Positions 26,864 to 35,704 are shown, counted from the first letter of the stretch. The stretch is DNA of 64,000 nt from Caldisericia bacterium (GCA_017999835.1 JAGNLA010000007.1:46582-110581); one strand, 5' to 3'. The notes: generated by a model not told the origin, from the sequence alone. A program made the numbers and translations.

Positions 26864-27735
26864 TATCTGGTGGATTACCGCTTAACAAGCCGGCTGGGAT
26901 GACTTCAGCTCAAGTTGGCAACATTCTCAAGGCGGTTTTCGACTGCCCCAAGATTGGGCACACCGGCACCCTTGACCCTAACGCCACAGGCGTGCTCATG
27001 GTCATGCTTGGCAACGCCACAAAAGTTGTCCCGTACGTCAAAGAACTACCCAAAACCTACATCGCTGGTTTCAAGCTTGGTCTGACCTCAAACACATACG
27101 ACATCTGGGGACAAATCTCTGAACACGGTTATGGTGGAGATATCACAAAAGAGATGATCGAGATGATCATGGAAGAGTTCACCGGCAAAATTGACCAGCT
27201 ACCGCCAATGTTTTCAGCTAAATGTATTGATGGCGTCAGGCTTTACAAACTTGCCCTCAATGGGATTGAGTTGCCAAGAAAACCCAGCTCAATAGAGATA
27301 TTCAAGCTTGAACTGCTTTCGTATGACCAAAATACTGGCGAAGGCACATTCATTCTTGAATGTTCAAAAGGTACATATGTCAGGTCACTGATTTCCGATA
27401 TCGGAATGAACTGTGGTTGTGGCGCGGTCATGACTTCCCTCGTCCGTACCAGGGACATGGGTTATGACGTCAAAGACTGTGTTACGTTTGACCAGGTCAG
27501 AGAAGCCCAGGACAAACCATCATTGCTTGTGCCGATGTACAAGTTTATTGAACACATTCCAAAAGTTGAACTCAATGACCGACAGGCAAACAAGATAAAA
27601 CTTGGCAACAACGCAATCATTCAAGGCTATCCAGCTCCTGCAGGCATTGTCAGGCTCCACTGGCAAAACGAGTTTATAGCCATTGGCAAACTTGTGTTGT
27701 CCACAGGCGAGATAATCCCTGAAAGGGTGATATGA
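26860..27735 (+). CDS. truB: tRNA pseudouridine(55) synthase TruB
   Basis: TruB makes pseudouridine 55 in the T-loop of tRNAs. The 291-residue protein has the N-terminal 'LNKPAGMTSAQVGN', the catalytic motif 'GHTGTLDPNATGVL' with the nucleophilic Asp, 'LPPMFSAKCIDGVRLYKLA' and 'CSKGTYVRSLISDIG'. The C-terminal portion is a PUA-like domain. Start and stop both form 4-base overlaps (ATGA) with nrnA and ribF. Confidence 0.95.
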   Translation: MISGGLPLNKPAGMTSAQVGNILKAVFDCPKIGHTGTLDPNATGVLMVMLGNATKVVPYVKELPKTYIAGFKLGLTSNTYDIWGQISEHGYGGDITKEMIEMIMEEFTGKIDQLPPMFSAKCIDGVRLYKLALNGIELPRKPSSIEIFKLELLSYDQNTGEGTFILECSKGTYVRSLISDIGMNCGCGAVMTSLVRTRDMGYDVKDCVTFDQVREAQDKPSLLVPMYKFIEHIPKVELNDRQANKIKLGNNAIIQGYPAPAGIVRLHWQNEFIAIGKLVLSTGEIIPERVI

Positions 27736-28670
27736 TTACCATAACCGGCGACCCTTTCAAATTCGAAACACAAAGCAAAAAGGGTTGCATAATGCTCGGT
27801 TACATGGATGGCGTGCATATCGGTCATCAAAAACTTACTCAAAGGGTCTTGGAAAAAACTGCGCAACTTGGCGCATATTCAGCAGTATTTGCTTTCAATG
27901 GACTGCTTTACACAAAATCAATCCCTAGTTTTAGAGGACTTTTGACCCCACATGACGAGAAAGCCAAGCTCCTTGGTTCGTTGGGTGTTGATGTATTGAT
28001 GCTGTTTGACTTCACCGAGCAGCTGAGGGATCTCCCGGCAAGGGATTTTGTAAAAATATTTCTAAAAGACAAACTCGATGCAGGTTTTGTTGTGTGTGGA
28101 CCTGGGTTTTCCTTTGGCAAGGGTGGCTTGGGCAAATCTTCCGATTTGGTTAAGTATTGTCAGGAGCTGGACATCGAAGCTGAGGTCATTGGTTCGGTTT
28201 TGTACGACAACAAACCTGTGTCGTCGACAAGAATAAGAAACCTGTTGCTTGAAGGTCAGGTTGAAGACGCCTCAAAGATGCTTGGCAGAAACTACACAAT
28301 CTTTGGTCAGGTAGTTCACGGTCACGGCATTGGCAAAACAATGGGCATCCCAACGGCAAACGTTGTTGTTCCAGACAAAATGAAGCTGGTGCCTGGCGAT
28401 GGCGTTTATGCTTGTTTGGCAAGGTTTGATGGAAAGTTGATAAAATCTGCAGTCAGCATTGGCAACAGACCTACTTTCGATGACACCCAGAGGAGCATAG
28501 AGGCTCATTTGCTTGACTTTGACGGTGTTTTGTACAATCATGATATTGAATTGGAGTTTGTATCGTATCTTCGTGGTCAGCGTACCTTTGAATCAAAAGA
28601 AGCGTTGATCGCTGAAGTTACTAGAAACATAGATACTACAAGAAAAATGCTGGAGGATTATCATGAGTGA
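27732..28670 (+). CDS. ribF: Bifunctional riboflavin kinase/FAD synthetase RibF
   Basis: RibF converts riboflavin to FMN and FAD. The N-terminal nucleotidyltransferase domain carries the HxGH-type motif in 'GYMDGVHIGHQKL' and 'GPGFSFGKGG' followed by 'SSTRIRNLLLEGQVEDA'. The C-terminal riboflavin kinase domain has 'GHGIGKTMGIPTANV' and 'GVYACL'. At 312 residues it is of normal length. Its stop overlaps the mutase start by 8 bases, so the ribosome operon runs straight into the methylmalonyl-CoA genes. Confidence 0.95.
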   Translation: MITITGDPFKFETQSKKGCIMLGYMDGVHIGHQKLTQRVLEKTAQLGAYSAVFAFNGLLYTKSIPSFRGLLTPHDEKAKLLGSLGVDVLMLFDFTEQLRDLPARDFVKIFLKDKLDAGFVVCGPGFSFGKGGLGKSSDLVKYCQELDIEAEVIGSVLYDNKPVSSTRIRNLLLEGQVEDASKMLGRNYTIFGQVVHGHGIGKTMGIPTANVVVPDKMKLVPGDGVYACLARFDGKLIKSAVSIGNRPTFDDTQRSIEAHLLDFDGVLYNHDIELEFVSYLRGQRTFESKEALIAEVTRNIDTTRKMLEDYHE

Positions 28671-30210
28671 AAAAAAGATCATCTGGAGACCGGAAGACAT
28701 AGCGTCGATGGATTACAGCCACGACCTTGGCGATGCCGGAGCATATCCATACACAAGAGGTGTCTACCCTTCAATGTACACTGGGCAGCTCTGGACAATG
28801 CGACAGTACGCAGGTTTCTCATCTGCGCAGGAAACCAATCAGCGTTTCAAGCTCCTGCTTGAAAAAGGCCAGACCGGTCTTTCGACTGCTTTTGACCTTC
28901 CAACCCAAATGGGTTATGACTCTGACCACGACATGAGTGCTGGCGAAGTCGGCAAAGTTGGTGTGGCGGTATCGACCATCGACGACATGAGAATGCTCTT
29001 TGACGGTATTCCTCTTGAAAAGATTTCTACATCAATGACCATAAACGCCTCTGCAACCGTCGTTCTTGCAATGTACATGAGGGTTGCCAGGGAACAGGGT
29101 GGAGACGTTTCACAACTCCAGGGAACGGTTCAAAACGACATCCTTAAAGAATATATTGCCCGTGGCAACTATATCTATCCAGTCAAGCCGTCAATGAGAC
29201 TCAACTGCGACCTTATCGAATACTGTTCAAAAAATCTACCAAAATTCAACACCATCTCAATTTCTGGCTACCATATTCGTGAAGCCGGGTCGACTGCTGT
29301 CCAGGAATTGGCATTTACATTTGCAGATGCCTTTGCCTATGTTGACGAACTCTTAAAGCGTGGATTGACCATCGACGATTTTGCCTCAAGACTCTCGTTC
29401 TTTTTTGCCAGCCACAACAACTTCCTTGAAGAAATTGCAAAGTTCAGGGCTGCAAGGCGTATCTGGTCAAGGAAACTCCAGGAAAAGTACCAGCCAAAGA
29501 ATCCAAAATCCATGCTGCTTCGTTTCCACACCCAGACTGGCGGATCAACGCTTACTGCTCAGCAACCGGAAAACAACATCATCCGTGTTGCGTTCCAGGC
29601 CATGGCGTCTGTGCTTGGCGGAACCCAGAGCCTTCACACCAACTCGTTTGACGAGGCGCTCGCACTCCCGTCGCCGAAATCAGCAACAATTGCTCTTCGC
29701 ACCCAGCAGATCATTGGTTATGAGACAGGTGTTACCGATGTGGTCGACCCGCTTGCAGGTTCATACTACATCGAATCGCTTACAAACAAGATTGAAAATG
29801 ATGTTTATGAGTATCTTGACCGCATTGAAAAGCTGGGTGGTACAATTACCTGCCTTGAGCGCGCATACTTCCAGAACGAAATCGCAAAGTCAGCATACAA
29901 GTACCAGCAGGATGTCGAAGCGGACAAACAGGTTGTCGTCGGCGTGAACAAGTTCACAACCAACGAAAAGCCGGTTGTCGATCTTGCAAGAGCCGGCGTG
30001 GATGAAAATGTCAGAATGAAAGCAATGGCCGACTACAGGGCAAGACGCGACAACACAAAATGGAAACAGTCCATGGACAATCTCACAGCTGTGGCAAAAG
30101 GCACTGGAAACATGATGGAAGCCATCATTGAAGCAGTCAATGCAGATGCCACCCTTGGCGAAATCTGCTGCCTTTTCCGTGACATTTATGGCGAATACCA
30201 GGAAGGATGA
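28663..30210 (+). CDS. Methylmalonyl-CoA mutase, catalytic (large) chain without B12 domain
   Basis: A 515-residue TIM-barrel chain of methylmalonyl-CoA mutase, which interconverts succinyl-CoA and methylmalonyl-CoA with adenosylcobalamin. The sequence matches the family throughout: 'YPYTRGVYPSMYTGQLWTMR', 'GLSTAFDLPTQMGYDSD', 'TISISGYHIREAGSTAVQEL' and 'RFHTQTGGSTLTAQQP'. The protein ends near residue 515, so the B12-binding domain with its DxHxxG motif is absent. Such split enzymes need a separate small subunit, which is not in this window. ATG 28663 overlaps ribF; the next gene is the epimerase. Confidence 0.92.
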   Translation: MSEKKIIWRPEDIASMDYSHDLGDAGAYPYTRGVYPSMYTGQLWTMRQYAGFSSAQETNQRFKLLLEKGQTGLSTAFDLPTQMGYDSDHDMSAGEVGKVGVAVSTIDDMRMLFDGIPLEKISTSMTINASATVVLAMYMRVAREQGGDVSQLQGTVQNDILKEYIARGNYIYPVKPSMRLNCDLIEYCSKNLPKFNTISISGYHIREAGSTAVQELAFTFADAFAYVDELLKRGLTIDDFASRLSFFFASHNNFLEEIAKFRAARRIWSRKLQEKYQPKNPKSMLLRFHTQTGGSTLTAQQPENNIIRVAFQAMASVLGGTQSLHTNSFDEALALPSPKSATIALRTQQIIGYETGVTDVVDPLAGSYYIESLTNKIENDVYEYLDRIEKLGGTITCLERAYFQNEIAKSAYKYQQDVEADKQVVVGVNKFTTNEKPVVDLARAGVDENVRMKAMADYRARRDNTKWKQSMDNLTAVAKGTGNMMEAIIEAVNADATLGEICCLFRDIYGEYQEG

Positions 30211-30608
30211 TAGACATGTTTGGACTTTCACACATCGGCATTGCTGTTACAAACCTCGAGGAATCAAAAAAAGCATGGCAAGACATCGGTTTTGTTCTTG
30301 ACCATGAGTCTGTCGTTCCTGAACAAAAAGTCAAAGTTGCAAAGCTTAAATGGCATGAAACCGTTATAGAGCTGCTTGAACCAACATCGGATGATTCACC
30401 TGTCAAGGCGTTCATCGACAAAAAAGGACCTGGAATCCATCACCTCGCGATAGAATGTGACGACGTTTCTGGCAAGATAGCAGAATTGCTTGGCAAAAAC
30501 ATTGCCATGATTGACAAAGTTGCAAGGATTGGCGCTGCCGGCAAACCAATCGCTTTTGTCCACCCGAAGTCAACCGGTGGCGTTCTTCTCGAACTTGAAC
30601 AGGAATAA
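30207..30608 (+). CDS. mce: Methylmalonyl-CoA epimerase
   Basis: A 133-residue vicinal-oxygen-chelate enzyme that epimerises (R)- and (S)-methylmalonyl-CoA. Metal-binding positions fit the family: His in 'LSHIGIAVTNLEES', His in 'GPGIHHLAIECDD' and Glu near the C-terminal 'GVLLELEQE'. Starts are possible at ATG 30207 (overlapping the mutase stop) or ATG 30216 ('MFGLSHIG'). Its place directly after the mutase supports the role. Confidence 0.9.
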   Translation: MIDMFGLSHIGIAVTNLEESKKAWQDIGFVLDHESVVPEQKVKVAKLKWHETVIELLEPTSDDSPVKAFIDKKGPGIHHLAIECDDVSGKIAELLGKNIAMIDKVARIGAAGKPIAFVHPKSTGGVLLELEQE

Positions 30609-30611
30609 TAT

Positions 30612-31358
30612 ATGAGAAAACTCGGTATTGCCGCTGCCATAATCTTTGGCGCAATTGTCCTTGTCTTTTGCATGCTAACTTTCATCAAATGTGACGACAA
30701 GCCAAAAAACTATTTATCACAGCTTCACATGATCATCGCACCGACTAAAACAGAAAAGCCGGATTGGGTTCAGCTGAGGGATCTGATGAAGAATAGATGC
30801 GGAAAACTTTGCGATTTCAGGATTTTTGACGTTCGCGAGGAAAAATATGCCGTGCTTGAGGTTTCCGGAGCAAAAGACCCAAACATGATGGCTTCCATGC
30901 TTCTGATGAAGGGTGAGCCTGGTCTTCTTGACAAAGACAATAATAAAATTGCATCCAGTAAGGATATTACACAGGCCGGCATTATGGTTAATGACAATTA
31001 CGCTAAAGGAATATTTTTTGGAGTAGAGCTTTCTGAAAGCGCAAACGAGCGTATATCAAAGATTGTGAATGCTCTCAAGTCCGGAGAAAAATATGTTATA
31101 AATCTCTACGTTGACAGTGTTAAAACGTTGACAACAGAAATAGCAAAAGGCAATTTTACCAACCCTATCGTCTTCACGGCAGACCCTGACACCGAAGCAC
31201 AGCTTCTGGATTATCTTGGTCAGGCAATAACTTACAGGTATCCGTATGAACTGGCAGTTGATCGAAACAATAGTTTCTTCGTTCCGCCACAGTCAGACAA
31301 GCCTGGATACATCGACTTCCAGGACATACTGGGCAAGATTTTGGTAAAACAGAAATAG
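30612..31358 (+). CDS. Membrane-anchored SecD P1-like domain protein
   Basis: A 248-residue protein with one N-terminal membrane segment (about residues 5-25). The rest resembles the extracytoplasmic P1 domain of SecD: 'SGAKDPNMMASMLLMKGEPG' fits the SecD pattern G-x-D-P-x-A-x-x-L-L-x-x-x-G-x-L, 'SSKDITQAGIMVND' fits the 'T-G-x-D-I-x-x-A' turn, and the end 'DTEAQLLDYLGQAI' fits the 'EA-x-x-L-A-x-x-L-R' helix. The RND membrane bundle of SecD is absent, so it cannot be a full translocase subunit. It sits 3 bases after the epimerase gene. The resemblance is by eye and the function is unknown. Confidence 0.55.
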   Translation: MRKLGIAAAIIFGAIVLVFCMLTFIKCDDKPKNYLSQLHMIIAPTKTEKPDWVQLRDLMKNRCGKLCDFRIFDVREEKYAVLEVSGAKDPNMMASMLLMKGEPGLLDKDNNKIASSKDITQAGIMVNDNYAKGIFFGVELSESANERISKIVNALKSGEKYVINLYVDSVKTLTTEIAKGNFTNPIVFTADPDTEAQLLDYLGQAITYRYPYELAVDRNNSFFVPPQSDKPGYIDFQDILGKILVKQK

Positions 31359-31387
31359 ATAACATACTGGTGTTGAGGATGAATAGG

Positions 31388-32305
31388 TTATTGCTGCATC
31401 TTGAGCACCAGATGATTGATTCCGAGCCCTTCAGGTGTCAATTCTCTTGATCCGTCAGGCTCCAGTATGGTTCTTTTCTTTATAAACTCTTGTTTGAGAT
31501 ATGGGTACTGTGAACCGGTCGATGGTACAAACATTTCCTGACCAACGTCATTGATGGTTGCAAACACCTCAATCCTTTCGACTTTCATTTTTCTGGCGAA
31601 CTCTCTTGTGTGTTTGAGCAATTCTGTGGCTACACCCCTGTTGCGGAATTTGGGATAAACAAACAGGTCGATGATTTGCAAAACCTTCATCTCGGGCAGT
31701 TCGTCGACAAATCGGCAACCTATTCTCCATGCTATTGGTTTTGGGACATGCGTGATGAACCCGGCAACATCGGAGTTAATAAACGCAATGCACATCATCC
31801 TGCCATAGCTGAGTGTTATGTCGCGCATAAACTGAACAGTTTCAATGGCACCAAGGTCGCCGAACCTGCAATCAAGACAGACTCCTGGGGATGGTAAGCC
31901 TTGACCCGAAATATCCTGATCGGTGACCTCTTTGACCATGATGGTTGGGTCTTCTCGATTTGAGTTCAGTCTTGGGTGGACAAAACATTCAGGGATGTTT
32001 GGCTCTGATTGTTTAACACCACCACGAGCAACAATCTCTGCTGAAAGCGACTCCCACGAGCGGTGGGAACCAATGAACTGTCCATCGATGAAAAAGAGGG
32101 GTTTTGCGCCTTGAAGGTTCGACCAAAGACCTTTTTGTCTTATCTCCTTGACCTTGTCACCAATGTGCCTTGGAATGATTGAGTACATGGCATCCCGAAC
32201 GTCAGCAAGGTTCCAGGATTTTAACGTAAGTCCAAAAACTTCCTCTGCCTGATGGGCAATCCAGCCACTTGAGCAATATGGTGAAAAAATCCAGTCAAGA
32301 ACCAT
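31388..32305 (-). CDS. GNAT acetyltransferase with N-terminal thioredoxin-like domain
   Basis: A 305-residue protein of two parts. Residues 1-95 resemble a thioredoxin/glutaredoxin fold: 'IFSPYCSSGW' stands where a CxxC would be but keeps only the first Cys, and 'KPLFFIDGQFIGS' matches the cis-Pro region. Residues about 150-270 are a GNAT acetyltransferase with the acetyl-CoA motif 'VYPKFRNRGVATELLKHT'. A Cys-rich link ('GVCLDCRFGDLG') lies between. A GGAGGT site precedes the ATG. The acetyl acceptor is unknown. It lies convergent to the SecD-like gene, with no hairpin between, and is separated from rlmB by 134 bases in which I see nothing clear. Confidence 0.7.
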   Translation of the reverse strand: MVLDWIFSPYCSSGWIAHQAEEVFGLTLKSWNLADVRDAMYSIIPRHIGDKVKEIRQKGLWSNLQGAKPLFFIDGQFIGSHRSWESLSAEIVARGGVKQSEPNIPECFVHPRLNSNREDPTIMVKEVTDQDISGQGLPSPGVCLDCRFGDLGAIETVQFMRDITLSYGRMMCIAFINSDVAGFITHVPKPIAWRIGCRFVDELPEMKVLQIIDLFVYPKFRNRGVATELLKHTREFARKMKVERIEVFATINDVGQEMFVPSTGSQYPYLKQEFIKKRTILEPDGSRELTPEGLGINHLVLKMQQ

Positions 32306-32439
32306 AAAACCTCCAGTTGTCCAAGTGTTTTTTCAATAAAAACTTTGTGGCTTTGGTTGATGCTTTTTTGCGTTATCAATGTTTATAAAAAATAATAACA
32401 CATTTAACCTGAATGGGAAATGTTTTTTGCCGAGACGGC

Positions 32440-33165
32440 CTATTTTGCAGTTCTGGATATTTCGTAAAGCACTATGCCTGCGCAAACCGAGGCGTTAAGG
32501 GAATTTATGCGACCAAACATCGGAATTGAGACCAACACATCACAACGCTTGGATACTAGCTGTCGCATGCCTTTGCCCTCAGAGCCGATGACGATGGCTG
32601 TTTTGTTGTCGAATTTTGTTCCTGCTAGTGTCTGCCTGGCTTTGGCGTCAGTTCCATAAACCCAGTAGCCAGCATTTTTTAGTTTTTCCAAAGTGTCAGA
32701 AATGTTGGTCACCCTTGCTACTGGAACATGCGTAACAGCCCCGGCAGAGGTTTTCATCACAGTCATGTTTATAGGGCAGGCGTTGTTTTTTGGAATAACA
32801 ACACCATCAACACCGAAGCATTCTGCTGAACGGATGATTGCGCCAAGATTACCAGGATCCTCGATACCATCGAGAACCAGAATTATCGAGGTTTCGCCTG
32901 CTTCCTCGATGATGTCTTCGATTTCAGCGTAGTCAATCGGGCTGACAAACGCAGCCACATCTCTTGGGTTGCCAGGTAGGCTCTCGATTTTTTGTGATGG
33001 CAGGGTTTCAAACCTGATGTGTCTTTGTTTGCAAAGCTCGATTATCTCAGAAACGGTTTCAGGCCTCAGCCCTTGCCTGATGACAACCCTGTTTACGGAC
33101 AGGTCTGACCGAAGAACCTCTGTGACCGAATTCCTACCAACGACTACTTCGTCAGAATCGGTCAT
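32440..33165 (-). CDS. rlmB: 23S rRNA 2'-O-ribose methyltransferase, TrmH/RlmB family
   Basis: A 241-residue SPOUT-class methyltransferase. N-terminal 'GRNSVTEVLRS' is the substrate-binding domain start. The SPOUT motifs are 'DGIEDPGNLGAIIRSAECFG', 'KTSAGAVTHVPVARVTN', 'VIGSEGKGMRQLV' and 'SIPMFGRINSLNASVCAGI'. This fits RlmB (G2251 of 23S rRNA) or a close TrmH relative. It overlaps the cysS stop by 4 bases, a common arrangement (cysS-mrnC-rlmB in Firmicutes), although no mini-RNase III gene lies between them here. Confidence 0.9.
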   Translation of the reverse strand: MTDSDEVVVGRNSVTEVLRSDLSVNRVVIRQGLRPETVSEIIELCKQRHIRFETLPSQKIESLPGNPRDVAAFVSPIDYAEIEDIIEEAGETSIILVLDGIEDPGNLGAIIRSAECFGVDGVVIPKNNACPINMTVMKTSAGAVTHVPVARVTNISDTLEKLKNAGYWVYGTDAKARQTLAGTKFDNKTAIVIGSEGKGMRQLVSKRCDVLVSIPMFGRINSLNASVCAGIVLYEISRTAK

Positions 33166-34559
33166 GCCTTGATTACTCGCTGTCCCTGCGGGGTGTCCTT
33201 GACGATGTAGCCTTTGGCAGCAATATCGTCACGGATCTTGTCCGACATTACCCAGTCTTTGTTCTTCCTGGCTGCCGTGCGTTCATCGAGAAGCTTTTGA
33301 ATTTCCTCTGGAACTTCAAGTTCTGAACCTTCCATGAAGGCAAAAACAGAGTTGACCTTGTCGATGGCGGCAAGAATCATCTCACGACCGTTTGTGCCAA
33401 TCTGTCCGTCGTCGATAGCCTTGTTGAGGGCTCTGGTGGCGTCGAATATTGCAGCGATTGCAACCGGTGTGTTGAGGTCGTCGTCCATGCCTTCGTCAAA
33501 CTGGGCAAACATCTTGTCCAGAGTCTCTTTGGTGTTGAAAACATCCTTGCCATCTGGAATGGCTCTGACCCTGGAGACGAACTCTATCAAACTTCCTCTT
33601 GCCTTGCCTGCAGCCCTGACGGCTTCGTCGGTGTAGTTGAGGCTGGTTCTGTAATGGTTTGTGACCACAAAGAAACGGAAGACTTCAGGCGACACGCCCC
33701 TGTTGACCAAATCCTCGAGGGTGTAGAAGTTGCCAAGCGATTTGCTCATCTTGGCACCGTCAACCATCAGGTGGTAGCTGTGAGCCCAATAGTTGCAGAA
33801 TGTTTTGCCAGTTGCGCCTTCGGATTGGGCAATTTCGTTTTGGTGGTGCGGAAAGATGTTGTCGATTCCGCCTGTGTGGATGTCAAGCGTTTCGCCAAGC
33901 AGCTCCATGGACATGGCTGAGCACTCAATATGCCAGCCTGGCCTGCCTTTGCCAAGTTCGGTTTCCCAGAAAACCTCTCCGTCGTTTTCATCCCATGCCT
34001 TCCAAAGGGCAAAGTCTGAGACTGAATCCTTTTCGTACTCATCTGAAGCGTTTCTGCCGGAAGCGCCTGACATCAGCGACGAAGTGTCAAGGTGGGCAAG
34101 CTTGCCATAATCCGGAAACTTGGTGATTGAGTAATAAATGCAGTTGTCAGAAGCCTTGTAGGCAACGCCTTTGTCCAAGAGTTTTTTTACCAGAGCAACC
34201 ATCTGAGGAATATAGAATGTTGCCCTTGGATAATAGTTTGCGTCCGAAATGTGCAAGGCTTTGCGATCCTTGTGGAACATCTCGATGTACGGCTCTGTAA
34301 CCTGGGCAAGCGGTATTTTCTTCTCTCTGCTTGTGCGGATTGTTTTGTCATCGATGTCAGTGATGTTCATCACCTGGGTAACGTCGTAACCTTTATAGCG
34401 GAGATACCGCACAAGGATGTCCTCGAACAGGAATGTTTTGAAGTTTCCGATGTGGATTTTGTTGTAGACTGTCGGTCCGCATGTGTATATGCCAATTTTA
34501 CCGGTATGGAGAGGGGTGACCTCTTCCTTTGCGCGCGTCATTGTGTTGAAAAGCTTCAT
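33162..34559 (-). CDS. cysS: Cysteinyl-tRNA synthetase
   Basis: A 465-residue class I aminoacyl-tRNA synthetase. It has 'YTCGPTVYNKIHIGNFKTF' with the HIGN variant of HIGH and the zinc Cys, 'GWHIECSAMS' and 'GGIDNIFPHHQNEIAQSE', and 'KMSKSLGNFYTL' (KMSKS loop). The C-terminal helical domain ends 'GYIVKDTPQGQRVIK'. Length is typical. It overlaps both neighbours by 4 bases. Confidence 0.95.
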   Translation of the reverse strand: MKLFNTMTRAKEEVTPLHTGKIGIYTCGPTVYNKIHIGNFKTFLFEDILVRYLRYKGYDVTQVMNITDIDDKTIRTSREKKIPLAQVTEPYIEMFHKDRKALHISDANYYPRATFYIPQMVALVKKLLDKGVAYKASDNCIYYSITKFPDYGKLAHLDTSSLMSGASGRNASDEYEKDSVSDFALWKAWDENDGEVFWETELGKGRPGWHIECSAMSMELLGETLDIHTGGIDNIFPHHQNEIAQSEGATGKTFCNYWAHSYHLMVDGAKMSKSLGNFYTLEDLVNRGVSPEVFRFFVVTNHYRTSLNYTDEAVRAAGKARGSLIEFVSRVRAIPDGKDVFNTKETLDKMFAQFDEGMDDDLNTPVAIAAIFDATRALNKAIDDGQIGTNGREMILAAIDKVNSVFAFMEGSELEVPEEIQKLLDERTAARKNKDWVMSDKIRDDIAAKGYIVKDTPQGQRVIKA

Positions 34560-35500
34560 TTTTTTACTCTACCTTCTGTAGCCATGTATTCGTCAAGACT
34601 GAGTTTGATCATGAGCTGGTCTCCAGGCGGGAAGTGCCTGGTGATTACTTTTGAAAGTTGGTCAAAAGCAAGTGGGGTTCCCACAAGGCTGTTGACGTAG
34701 TCGATGATGTTCCACAGGAGCATCTTGAGTGCTGCAATGACCTCTTCCTTGAGCAATCCTTTTGAGAATGAAACAACGAACTTGAGGTTGTCATCAAGGC
34801 GAAGCTCGTTCATGAACCTGTACTTTTTGCCGATTTCGACAGTGAACTTGTCGACAATTTTGCGGTAGTGGTTCTTGCCAAGGTTTCGTTCGCCAAGCTC
34901 TATGCCGACATCGTCGAGGAAGCTTATGGTTTTGTCTATATCTTCAGTATCCTGTTTTTCAAGTATGGCGATGTCCATACTCATGAACTTGAGAATGGCT
35001 TTGGATGTTTTGAAACGACCAAGGGTTGAGTTTTCAAATATTTTTGCCACCAACCCCTGTGCCTTGATGAGGTTGAAAACCTCCCACTCTTCCATGTTGA
35101 AAACGATGTGTTCGCGCTCGTCGTCGGGAATTGGGATGATTTTGAGGATGGCGTCATCTGGAGGGAGCCTGTCTCGAATTGAGTTCCACTCGTCCATCAG
35201 GTTTGACCAGTTAAGAAGCAACCCTTCAATTTTGTTGCTGATGGTTGTCTTGTTTGATCTCACATCGGGAATAAATCCCCAGGTGCCGGAGGTTATCGTC
35301 AGAAGGTCGTAGAATGCAGTTTCGCCTTCAAGATTTTTTGTTTCTGCATGGATAATGGAACCCTGAAGAAAATAAATACGAGATGTTTCTTCACCTGTCT
35401 TGATTTCCATACATCCGGTTTTCTTGCTAATGTTCATGGTTTGGAGAATGACAGCAAGGTCTAAGTTCTCAATCGTGCCTGTTATTGCGTACACATGCAC
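34556..35500 (-). CDS. DUF4388 (PATAN-type) domain protein
   Basis: A 314-residue cytoplasmic protein. Residues about 5-100 match DUF4388/PATAN: 'GTIENLDLAVILQTMNISKK', then 'TGCMEIKTGEETSRIYFLQG', 'IIHAETKNLEGETAFYDLL' and 'GTWGFIPD'. The rest is helical with no motif I know. DUF4388 proteins are usually linked to signalling or two-component systems in other bacteria. It is the first gene of the cysS-rlmB operon, with a GGAGGT site before ATG 35500 and a near-consensus promoter. Confidence 0.75.
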   Translation of the reverse strand: MHVYAITGTIENLDLAVILQTMNISKKTGCMEIKTGEETSRIYFLQGSIIHAETKNLEGETAFYDLLTITSGTWGFIPDVRSNKTTISNKIEGLLLNWSNLMDEWNSIRDRLPPDDAILKIIPIPDDEREHIVFNMEEWEVFNLIKAQGLVAKIFENSTLGRFKTSKAILKFMSMDIAILEKQDTEDIDKTISFLDDVGIELGERNLGKNHYRKIVDKFTVEIGKKYRFMNELRLDDNLKFVVSFSKGLLKEEVIAALKMLLWNIIDYVNSLVGTPLAFDQLSKVITRHFPPGDQLMIKLSLDEYMATEGRVKK

Positions 35501-35516
35501 CTCCAGTCAATCCTTC

Positions 35517-35545
35517 ATTTTAGTTTTTATGAAACCTTGTGTCAA
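35517..35545 (-). promoter_or_regulatory. Promoter of the DUF4388-cysS-rlmB operon
   Basis: On the minus strand a perfect -35 TTGACA (35540-35545) is followed after 17 bases by -10 TAAAAT (35517-35522). The -35 is part of the left arm of an inverted repeat (35535-35638). Confidence 0.65.
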
Positions 35546-35638
35546 GCTGAATCGCTTTTTATTGCCTGCTTAACCATTTTTGCTAAAATATTACAAAATG
35601 ATCCCAGCAAGGATTAACACTATTAATTTGACACAAGG
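35535..35638. repeat. 11-bp inverted repeat in a divergent intergenic region
   Basis: CCTTGTGTCAA at 35535-35545 is the exact reverse complement of TTGACACAAGG at 35628-35638, with 82 bases between. The left arm includes the -35 box of the DUF4388 operon. The right arm contains TTGACA too but I find no -10 at the right distance from it on the plus strand. It may be a regulator-binding pair. Confidence 0.55.
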
Positions 35639-35672
35639 AAAACCAAAAGGTTTCACTTTCGAACGCACCTGA

Positions 35673-35686
35673 TTTGATGCATCAAA
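35673..35686. promoter_or_regulatory. Perfect 14-bp palindrome upstream of the exported-protein gene
   Basis: TTTGATGCATCAAA is self-complementary and lies 19 bases before the ATG at 35705. It has the form of a dimeric repressor operator; no binding protein can be assigned. Confidence 0.4.
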
Positions 35687-35704
35687 GGATTCGGTCTGAA
35701 TCAC

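Noticed and set aside
32405..32450. Hairpin GCCG/CGGC after rlmB
   Set aside because: On the minus strand it is followed by A rather than T and the stem is only four bases, so it is not a convincing terminator.
35628..35650. Plus-strand promoter from the right TTGACA
   Set aside because: No acceptable -10 box is found 16-18 bases downstream.
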